A DNA stretch of 29,031 bases, taken from a virus. The DNA lies in the IMG/VR virus record IMGVR_UViG_3300005529_001109, positions 1-29,031 of that record; one strand, written 5' to 3'. This document shows, in pieces, positions 7,102-12,454 of the stretch. Each line of letters starts with the position of its first letter. Within the stretch, counting starts at the first letter, position 1. The translations under genes and the position numbers were made by a program. The notes beneath the pieces were generated by a model that ran no database searches, was not told the DNA's origin, and was given only the letters and a program-made list of their open reading frames with translations.

Positions 7102-8240
7102 GCACGCAAACGAAAATCGAATGGTGCGACAACACGTTTAACCCGTGGATCGGCTGCACGAAGGTGGATGAGCTGTGCGCGCACTGCTACGCGGAGACAC
7201 GCGACAAGCGGCACCTGATCGAGAAGGTGGATCATTGGGGAAAAGGCGCGCCACGGCTGCGCACCAGCGCCGCGAACTGGCGGCTGCCGTTGAAGTGGAA
7301 CTCAACGAAGATTTGCGAGAAATGTAAGACGGCTCTGCGGCTAAATGTGTTGTCGTGCTCATGCGGCGGCGTAACCACGACCGGGCCGGAGGTCACGTTC
7401 ACCTTTCGCCGCCCGCGCGTTTTCTGCGCGTCGCTGGCCGATTGGCTCGATGACGAGGTGCCGATCGAATGGCTGGCCGATCTGCTCGCGCTCATCCACG
7501 CCACGCCGAATCTCGACTGGCTGCTGCTCACCAAAAGGCCGGAGAATTGGATGTCGCGACTCGTGAAGGCAATGAAGCATAACGAGGACGCTGGCGGTGC
7601 GTTGGAATTGCACACGTGGCTTCTTGACTGGGTGACGAGCAAGTCAATTGGAGCGGCACCGACAAACGTCTGGATCGGCACGAGCGTTGGCACGCAAAAG
7701 AGCGCCGATTTGCGCATCCCGCAACTGCTGCAAATCCCAGCGAAAATCCGTTTCCTGAGCTGCGAGCCGCTGCTCGGGCCGGTGCGGCTCATTGGTGCTA
7801 CAGAAACGCTGCCTTATGAGTTTGCTGCGACGGGTATGGGGTGGAGCGATTCAAACGTGCAATATGAACGCCTCGCGGAGCCAGGTATTCATTGGCTGAT
7901 CTGCGGCGGAGAATCCGGCGCGCACGCCCGCCCGATGCACCCCGACTGGGCGCGCTCGCTCCGCGACCAATGCGCCGCTGCCGGCGTCCCGTTTTTCTTC
8001 AAGCAATGGGGTGAGTTTGCCCCCTCATGCGCGCAATATCCGCAGAACGAAAGCGAGCACTGGGAGGCCGAACGAGCAGGCAATTATGGCGACATCGCTT
8101 TGGAACCGGACGGGACGATCGCAGAAGGCTACCAGCCTATCTCGAAGCGCACATGGCTCATGAATCGCATCGGCAAAAAAGCCGCAGGCCGCGCGCTCGA
8201 CGGCATCGAGCACAACGCTTTCCCGGGAGAACCGAAATGA
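7098..8240 (+). CDS. Gp37/Gp68 family protein (DUF5131), radical-SAM-like
   Basis: The 380-residue protein matches the phage Gp37/Gp68 (DUF5131) family. Residues 6-30 hold KIEWCDNTFNPWIGC with a Cys20-x6-Cys27-x2-Cys30 triad, followed by WLLLTKRPENW, FLSCEPLLG, ICGGESGAHARPM and PFFFKQWGE. The cysteine triad and barrel-like order suggest an iron-sulfur, radical-SAM-type enzyme. The substrate is unknown. An extra four-cysteine knuckle (Cys73, Cys76, Cys87, Cys89) is inserted after the first strands and may be a zinc ribbon. It overlaps both neighbouring genes. Confidence 0.88.
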   Translation: MSTQTKIEWCDNTFNPWIGCTKVDELCAHCYAETRDKRHLIEKVDHWGKGAPRLRTSAANWRLPLKWNSTKICEKCKTALRLNVLSCSCGGVTTTGPEVTFTFRRPRVFCASLADWLDDEVPIEWLADLLALIHATPNLDWLLLTKRPENWMSRLVKAMKHNEDAGGALELHTWLLDWVTSKSIGAAPTNVWIGTSVGTQKSADLRIPQLLQIPAKIRFLSCEPLLGPVRLIGATETLPYEFAATGMGWSDSNVQYERLAEPGIHWLICGGESGAHARPMHPDWARSLRDQCAAAGVPFFFKQWGEFAPSCAQYPQNESEHWEAERAGNYGDIALEPDGTIAEGYQPISKRTWLMNRIGKKAAGRALDGIEHNAFPGEPK

Positions 8241-8392
8241 TCCGGATCCTGATCGAAAACCAGGGCGTCACGCTTGAGCTGCGGCTGCAAAACGACATGA
8301 CGAAACTTTCCATCGAGGAATTTCGCCGGCAGGCGAAACGTGCGATCGACGAGATCTGCGGCGACTTGAAAAGAATCCCGGTCGAGGAATGA
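8237..8392 (+). CDS. Hypothetical 51-residue protein
   Basis: A small beta-then-helix protein (MIRILIENQ ... FRRQAKRAIDEICGDL) is retained because its start and stop both form ATGA overlaps with neighbours. No family is recognised. The longer frame from 8027 is a shadow of the Gp37/Gp68 gene. Confidence 0.6.
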   Translation: MIRILIENQGVTLELRLQNDMTKLSIEEFRRQAKRAIDEICGDLKRIPVEE

Positions 8393-8688
8393 TCACGCTC
8401 ACTTTTTCCAACCTCACCGACGAAGCGATCGACGCCGCGTGCATCGAGCGGCTCGAGAGCCGCGGTTACGTCTGCGAAATTCCGATGGACTGGAAGCCGC
8501 TCGGGCAATGCGCGCGCGAGCTCGGCATTTCCACCAAGACGCTGATCAAGCGGCTCAATGATCCGCGTTCTCCGCTGCCGAAAAATTGCGTGATGCGCAC
8601 CGGCGGCGGCGCAGACGGCCGGGGCCGTCGCTCGCATCTCGCAATGACGCTCGCTTTTCAAAAATTCTGCAAGGAGCCGAGGGCATGA
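8389..8688 (+). CDS. Helix-turn-helix DNA-binding protein
   Basis: The 99-residue product has a helix-turn-helix at about residues 38-60 (PLGQCARELGISTKTLIKRL), similar to excisionase or MerR-type N-terminal domains, and a Gly/Arg-rich loop after it. A regulatory or recombination-directionality role is plausible in a phage early region. The target is unknown. It overlaps both neighbours by ATGA. Confidence 0.7.
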   Translation: MITLTFSNLTDEAIDAACIERLESRGYVCEIPMDWKPLGQCARELGISTKTLIKRLNDPRSPLPKNCVMRTGGGADGRGRRSHLAMTLAFQKFCKEPRA

Positions 8689-9029
8689 AAAACAAGAGTT
8701 TTTCAGCTACCACTCCGCAGATGCGTGCACGCACGAAAAGCGTCACGCGACGGCTTGGATGGGACATTCCGGTCGGTGCATGTTTTCGCGCGGTCGAGAA
8801 ACAACGCGGGCTCAAGAAAGGCGAACACGTCACGCCGATCGACGTCTGCCGTGTGTTGAAGGTTAGCGACGAGAGACTCGATGCGACCACGACCGAGGAA
8901 GTGACGCGAGAAGGTTTTCCAGGGCACACGCCGGAATGGTTCATCGCGATGTTTTGCAAATTAAACCGCTGCCTGCGCGATCGCGTGGTTAAGCGTGTCG
9001 AGTTCGAGTTTGTGGAGGAAAACAAATGA
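8685..9029 (+). CDS. ASCH-domain-like protein
   Basis: The 114-residue protein has an ASCH-like pattern: TKSVTRRLGW near the start, a central strand PIDVCRVLKV, a conserved EGF-type block (TREGFPGHTPEWFIAMFC) and a terminal strand VVKRVEFEFVEE. ASCH/PUA-like domains bind or process RNA or modified nucleosides. The family call is by pattern only. The start at 8685 overlaps the preceding stop. Composition is a little more AT-rich than the flanking genes. Confidence 0.7.
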   Translation: MKNKSFSATTPQMRARTKSVTRRLGWDIPVGACFRAVEKQRGLKKGEHVTPIDVCRVLKVSDERLDATTTEEVTREGFPGHTPEWFIAMFCKLNRCLRDRVVKRVEFEFVEENK

Positions 9030-9493
9030 AACCACGCGCGCTCCAGTATCCCATCGGCATCACCGTGGAAATGGTGCAGAAATTGCACGCCGATTATTGC
9101 GCCAGGACTCGGATGGATTACACGCTCGACCGGCGGATCGAGGCGCTCTGGCTCGGGATGCTGGCCACGCGCAGCGAAGCGGAGATCCTGATGGTCGCCG
9201 GCTATCTGCGCTGGCGCGTGGATAACGGCAAGCGCCTGCCCGGCTGCCTCAAGCTCAACCTCGACAACTTTTTTAACCCGGTCCGTTTCGCCGATGACCT
9301 GGCCGAGGCCAAAAGCATCAAGGCCCGGCGCGCGGCCAAAAAGGCGCCGGCCGTGCAGAACGTCACGCAGACCGTGGGCGGCATTTCCCGCACGGTGGAA
9401 ATTCCCGCGGCGAGCCCCGATGGCGGGCAGATCGCCGAGGCGGTGAAAAAGGAAGCCGCGCGCTGGCGTCAAGATATGAGAGGTGCCCGATGA
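9026..9493 (+). CDS. Hypothetical early phage protein
   Basis: The 155-residue protein has a helical N-terminal two-thirds including RIEALWLGMLATRSEAEI and KLNLDNFFNPVRFADDL, then a flexible Ala/Lys-rich linker and a short helix. The layout (folded domain plus linker) resembles small phage replication accessory proteins, but no named family is recognised. It overlaps both neighbours by ATGA. Confidence 0.7.
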   Translation: MKPRALQYPIGITVEMVQKLHADYCARTRMDYTLDRRIEALWLGMLATRSEAEILMVAGYLRWRVDNGKRLPGCLKLNLDNFFNPVRFADDLAEAKSIKARRAAKKAPAVQNVTQTVGGISRTVEIPAASPDGGQIAEAVKKEAARWRQDMRGAR

Positions 9494-9780
9494 AACTGGA
9501 AACCGAGATCACCGCCGAGTTGCACGCGGAGATGCTCGCCGCGCTGCTGAGCTACCGCCGAGAGCCGATCGCGATCGACGTCTCGACCCCGCAGCTTTTC
9601 GCGCTGGCGCTGCGCAACGAACGGATCCGCACCGCGCAATGCCTGGACAAACTTTTTGAGATCATGAAACGCGGCCGGAAACCGGCGCTCGACTGCGAGG
9701 TGATCGATCGCGTCGAGAGCGTGCGCCGCCTTTTCCTCGAGAACGAACAATCGGAACCCGGAGTGCTCAACCCCTCATGA
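9490..9780 (+). CDS. Hypothetical helical protein
   Basis: The 96-residue product is predicted to be mainly helical and has no recognisable motif. It is linked by ATGA to the genes on either side, so it is probably translated as part of the early operon. No function is proposed. Confidence 0.65.
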   Translation: MKLETEITAELHAEMLAALLSYRREPIAIDVSTPQLFALALRNERIRTAQCLDKLFEIMKRGRKPALDCEVIDRVESVRRLFLENEQSEPGVLNPS

Positions 9781-10175
9781 AACCGCCGTCCTCAGAAGTC
9801 ACCGTTTACCCCGTGGGAATCAAGGTCAAGGTCGCGCCGGACGATCAGCTCACGCTCTGGCCCGATCATCTGCCGGTGCCGGAGATCGGCGTGTTTGAAT
9901 GGGTGGCGCAGGGCGACGGCAATTACAAGCCGATGATCCGCCTCCACCCGAAGCTGGTGCGCATGGGCGAATCGACGATCAAGGAGCTCGGCCTCGGCGT
10001 GAGCTACAACAGCCTGCGCCGGCTGATGACCGGCGGTTTTGTGCGTTACGTGCAGGTGACGCCCGGCAATTACGCGGTCGATTTGCAGAGCTTTTACCAG
10101 CACATCGCGAAGGTCAAAGCCGACCCCGATTTCTGGACCGGCAAAAACCTCAAGAAATACATGGAGGCGATCTGA
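9777..10175 (+). CDS. Putative helix-turn-helix protein at the end of the early operon
   Basis: The 132-residue protein has a C-terminal stretch (VSYNSLRRLMTGGFVRYVQVTPGNYAVD, read in pieces) that looks like a helix-turn-helix with a wing, as in excisionase-like proteins. It is the last gene before the integron-like segment. Its stop codon (10173-10175) lies within the R''-like core of the first attC-like site, an arrangement common for cassette genes. However, it overlaps the previous gene by ATGA and has no cassette-type 5' boundary, so I treat it as a phage gene. Confidence 0.7.
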   Translation: MKPPSSEVTVYPVGIKVKVAPDDQLTLWPDHLPVPEIGVFEWVAQGDGNYKPMIRLHPKLVRMGESTIKELGLGVSYNSLRRLMTGGFVRYVQVTPGNYAVDLQSFYQHIAKVKADPDFWTGKNLKKYMEAI

Positions 10176-10260
10176 ACGCAAAGCTCATGGACGGCGCACA
10201 GGAAGGCGTTCGCGCTGCGGAACGGTGCGAAGCGCCGTTCCATGCAGCGCCTGGCTCGGC
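10171..10260 (+). other. attC-like recombination site 1
   Basis: An R''-like core TCTGAAC (10171-10177) is followed by a left arm CATGGACGGCGC (10186-10197). That arm pairs over 12 base pairs with GCGCCGTTCCATG (10232-10244), leaving T10238 unpaired. The R'-like core is GCTCGGC (10254-10260). The text AACGCAnAGCT after R'' is shared with the site at 10940. R'' and R' do not match each other, as expected when they come from different cassettes or from a recipient site. It could alternatively be a remnant or the insertion target (attI equivalent). Confidence 0.65.
10221..10243 (+). other. Short hairpin nested in attC-like site 1
   Basis: GGAACGGTGC at 10219-10228 can pair with GCGCCGTTCC at 10232-10241 around a GAA loop, with one G-T wobble. 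This competes with the longer attC stem. No T-tract follows, so it is not called a terminator. Confidence 0.45.
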
Positions 10261-10272
10261 GAACGTAAGCGG

Positions 10273-10289
10273 CGCTCCGCAGCGGAGCG
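10273..10289 (+). other. Hairpin in cassette 1 leader
   Basis: CGCTCC (10273-10278) pairs with GGAGCG (10284-10289) around a GCAGC loop, just upstream of a purine-rich ribosome site (GGGAGG) for the cassette 1 gene. It could influence translation; that is only an inference. Confidence 0.4.
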
Positions 10290-10317
10290 GAGCGGGCGGG
10301 GAGCGGGAGGAAAATCT

Positions 10318-10623
10318 ATGATCGCAAAAACCAAAGTTACCTTCGACATGGCCTTCAACTCGGAGGGCGGCGAATGCAAAACGACCGTGGCATTCGTGTT
10401 CACGGACCACCCGGAAATCCCGGTGCCCGATGGCATCCGAGAAATGCTAATCGGCGAAATCAGGATGCTCTGTGGCGCAATGGACGCCGCGCGACTGGAA
10501 CTCTTTTCCGAGGGGGCGGGGGTTGGGAAGAAACGCTCCGACTCGAAGCCGCGCCATTCGCCGAGCGACCAGGCTCACCCCACTGCCGCGAGAGCGACCG
10601 TGGACGGCACTGAAAATTTATGA
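10318..10623 (+). CDS. Integron cassette 1 protein, unknown function
   Basis: The 101-residue product has a folded-looking N-terminal part (residues 1-62, with beta strands KVTFDMAF and KTTVAFVFTD) and a polar, low-complexity tail from about residue 66. The tail is encoded partly inside the cassette's own attC region, as is common for cassette genes. A GGGAGG ribosome site lies seven bases before the ATG. No family is recognised. The ATGA at its end coincides with a longer reading of the next gene, but that start falls outside cassette 2. Confidence 0.65.
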   Translation: MIAKTKVTFDMAFNSEGGECKTTVAFVFTDHPEIPVPDGIREMLIGEIRMLCGAMDAARLELFSEGAGVGKKRSDSKPRHSPSDQAHPTAARATVDGTENL

Positions 10624-10687
10624 GTGATACCAAAAGCATCGAATCAGAGACGTCAGCGGCAGCTGCGGGCGCAGCGCCTTGTTCGGC
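10560..10687 (+). other. attC-like recombination site 2 (end of cassette 1)
   Basis: R'' GCCGAGC (10560-10566) is the exact complement of cassette 1's own 5' boundary GCTCGGC (10254-10260). The match extends to 11 of 12 bases (CATTCGCCGAGC against 10254-10265). The 3' core GTTCGGC is at 10681-10687, preceded by GCAGCGCCTT, which resembles the same region of site 1. A 7-base inner stem CTGCCGC/GCGGCAG is visible. The folded structure is less regular than in sites 1 and 3. Confidence 0.65.
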
Positions 10688-10697
10688 ATTGGTGGAC

Positions 10698-10958
10698 ATG
10701 GCAATCGGTGACTACGTGGCGATGCTCGAACGCCAAAACAAATATCTGCGAAAGGAACTCCACAAGAATGAGGCGAGGCTGAAATGGCTGCACGACTGCT
10801 CAACTGGCCAGACCGACCCGGAGGGCTACGAGTGGGGAATCTACCGCGTGAAATGGGAGAACGGGAAAGCGGTGTCCGTGATGCAAACCAACTCAGACCT
10901 GAGCGACCTCGATGCTGAGATGGCGCGGGAACTGAATACGCCTAACGCAGAGCTATGA
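10698..10958 (+). CDS. Integron cassette 2 protein, unknown function
   Basis: The 86-residue product begins MAIGDYVAMLERQNKYL with a helical coiled segment. A beta-rich part follows (EWGIYRVKWENGKAVSVMQT). The start at 10698 lies 16 bases inside the cassette boundary at 10682. An upstream in-frame ATG at 10620 would start in the preceding cassette's attC and is less likely native. Its last codons (NTPNAEL) run through R'' of its own attC. No family is recognised. Confidence 0.6.
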   Translation: MAIGDYVAMLERQNKYLRKELHKNEARLKWLHDCSTGQTDPEGYEWGIYRVKWENGKAVSVMQTNSDLSDLDAEMARELNTPNAEL

Positions 10959-11027
10959 GACGCCGGACACGAGACGTTGAATTTTGTGAGAGCGCCATCC
11001 GGCGTTCTCATCAGCGATTGGTTAGCT
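10940..11027 (+). other. attC recombination site 3 (end of cassette 2)
   Basis: This is the clearest attC. R'' GCCTAAC (10940-10946) fits RYYYAAC perfectly. The arm ATGAGACGCCGGA (10955-10967) pairs over 13 base pairs with TCCGGCGTTCTCAT (10998-11011), leaving T11005 unpaired. R' GTTAGCT is at 11021-11027. Bulged bases of this kind define strand choice in integron recombination. The stop codon of cassette 2 lies inside the site. R' starts cassette 3. Confidence 0.85.
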
Positions 11028-11031
11028 GAAA

Positions 11032-11466
11032 ATGACAACCAAAACCAAACTTATGGAAGTGCAAATAACTGTGCCGAAAAAGGCAAAGATGAATGTCGTG
11101 GAAAAAGAATATCCCGACATCTATCAGGACGGCGACGAAGCGCATGACGACCTCAGCTACTTCGTGGGCAAGTCCTCGGATGAAACTCTCGAAGAAGGCG
11201 AAACGGAATGGATGACACGCGCCGCGGCAATCGCTTGCTGCGGCTTCGTGGAAGGTGCGATACCCGGAGCAGAGACGATGCTCGAAGGTAACGGCGGCTG
11301 GGCGCAAGGGATGCTCAGTCGAAAAGACTTCTCCGGCCTCGCCATCAGCAAATCGGCGAAACGCGAATACAAGCGCGAAAGCGACATCTACTGGAAGGCG
11401 TTCCGGCGTGGCAAGCGCCTTTCAGCTAACAGTGTATTGAACGAACAGGAGGCGCATAATGAGTGA
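11032..11466 (+). CDS. Integron cassette 3 protein, unknown function
   Basis: The 144-residue acidic-then-basic protein starts MTTKTKLMEVQITV, ten bases inside the cassette boundary at 11022. It shows helical segments but no family I recognise. A central block WMTRAAAIACCGFVEGAI may form a buried helix. Codon use is more AT-rich than the phage genes. Its last residues read through the R'' core of a truncated attC, and its stop overlaps the integrase start by eight bases, so integrase translation may depend on it. Confidence 0.7.
   Translation: MTTKTKLMEVQITVPKKAKMNVVEKEYPDIYQDGDEAHDDLSYFVGKSSDETLEEGETEWMTRAAAIACCGFVEGAIPGAETMLEGNGGWAQGMLSRKDFSGLAISKSAKREYKRESDIYWKAFRRGKRLSANSVLNEQEAHNE
11420..11430 (+). 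other. R'' half of a truncated attC (cassette 3)
   Basis: TTTCAGCTAAC is the exact complement of GTTAGCTGAAA at 11021-11031, the 5' end of the same cassette. This is the pairing expected between R'' and the cassette's own R'. Only 28 bases separate it from the integrase ATG and no right arm or GTTRRRY core is seen, so the attC appears cut off. Confidence 0.65.
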
Positions 11467-12454
11467 GAAAAAAGCCGGGTTGCTGGCGAAGTTTCGCGAG
11501 ATGGCGGCGCTCGATGAGTTGTCGAAAAACACGATCGATACCTACACGTGCTGGTTGCGGCAATTCGCGGCTTACACGCGCAAAGGCGCGGCTTCGTGGT
11601 CGGGCGCGGATGTCTCGGCGTTCATCCATTGGATGCACCGCGAGCGCTATTCGTCGGCGTCGCGCAAGCAGGCTCTCTGCGCGATCATTTACGCCTTCAA
11701 ACGCGTGCTGCAAATCGATCCGGGCCGGTTCGATCTGCCGCCGATGCCGCACGAGAAAAAGAAGCTCAAGATTATCCCGACTCGCAGCGAGCTTTCGACT
11801 TTGTTCACGCACCTGCGCGGACGCGACTGGCTCATGGCCCAGCTTCTTTACGGCTCGCTCTTGCGGGTCTCGGAATGCTGCATGTTGCGCGTGAAAGACA
11901 TTGATTTTGAAAATGGAAAGATCGATATCCATTCCGGCAAAGGCGACAAGGATCGCAAGACCTGGCTGCCTGAATCGCTCATCGCTCCGCTGCGCAAATG
12001 GATGGAATGGCGAGCGGCACTGCACCAGTGGGATCTCGGGCAGGGCCACGGCTGCGTGGAATTGCCGGGAAGGCTCGCGCGCAAATATCCAAGCCGCACG
12101 CGCGAACTCGGCTGGCAATATGTGTTCCCCTCGCAGATCGTGCAGCCGGATGGAACGCGCTGGCATACCACGCCGGAGTCTTTCCAAAAATCGCTCCGCA
12201 AAGCGCGCGCGGCGGCTGGGATCATCAAGGATTTAACGCCGCACACGTTGCGTCATGCTGGGGCGACGCACGGGCTGCGCACGCCGGGCAACGACATCGA
12301 GATCATCCGCGAAACACTCGGGCACACGAATCTTGAAACGACGCAGATTTACATTCATGCCGACGAAGCCGGGGGCGTGAGCCCGCTGGATGTGGGAGTT
12401 TCGCTGGCGCGTCCTGCCCTGCCGCCGCGCCGCATCTATCAACTCCATGGCTGA
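11459..12454 (+). CDS. intI: Integron-type integrase (IntI-like tyrosine recombinase)
   Basis: The 331-residue tyrosine recombinase has an N-terminal core-binding domain (about residues 18-90) and a catalytic domain with R136 (GSLLRVSEC), K164 (GKGDKDR), H262/R265 (PHTLRHAGATH), H289 (LGHTN) and nucleophile Y298. Residues about 190-225 (LPGRLARKYPSRTRELGW) match the extra helix region that separates IntI from XerC/D. Size is close to IntI1 (337). A strong AGGAGG ribosome site precedes the start. It overlaps the cassette 3 gene and the head gene by eight bases each. It should recombine the adjacent attC sites; activity is inferred. Confidence 0.87.
   Translation: MSEKKAGLLAKFREMAALDELSKNTIDTYTCWLRQFAAYTRKGAASWSGADVSAFIHWMHRERYSSASRKQALCAIIYAFKRVLQIDPGRFDLPPMPHEKKKLKIIPTRSELSTLFTHLRGRDWLMAQLLYGSLLRVSECCMLRVKDIDFENGKIDIHSGKGDKDRKTWLPESLIAPLRKWMEWRAALHQWDLGQGHGCVELPGRLARKYPSRTRELGWQYVFPSQIVQPDGTRWHTTPESFQKSLRKARAAAGIIKDLTPHTLRHAGATHGLRTPGNDIEIIRETLGHTNLETTQIYIHADEAGGVSPLDVGVSLARPALPPRRIYQLHG

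Larger units (their letters stand above)
10171..12454 (+). mobile_element. Integron-like module: cassette array plus IntI-type integrase
   Basis: The segment holds an attC-like site (10171-10260), cassette 1 (10255-10681), cassette 2 (10682-11021), cassette 3 (from 11022, its attC truncated after 11430) and an IntI-like recombinase gene (11459-12454), all in the + orientation. Cassette boundaries follow from R''/R' complementarity: 7 of 7, 6 of 7 and 7 of 7 bases for cassettes 1, 2 and 3. Cassette genes are more AT-rich than the flanking phage genes and encode unrecognised proteins. The integrase being downstream of the cassettes and co-oriented differs from the usual divergent plan. Phage genes abut it on both sides. 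Confidence 0.8.

Noticed and set aside
9777-10175. Fourth integron cassette upstream of site 1
   Set aside because: Its stop lies in the R''-like core as in cassettes, but no complementary GTTCAGA boundary exists upstream and it overlaps the preceding phage gene by ATGA.
10219-10241. Intrinsic terminator at the end of the early operon
   Set aside because: The GGAACGG hairpin is strong but is not followed by a T-tract, and it coincides with the attC-like stem, which explains it better.
10620-10958. Start of the cassette 2 gene at 10620 in an ATGA overlap
   Set aside because: The first 26 residues would be encoded by the previous cassette's attC region. The start at 10698 is the first ATG inside the derived cassette boundary. 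Use of 10620 in the fused transcript is still possible.
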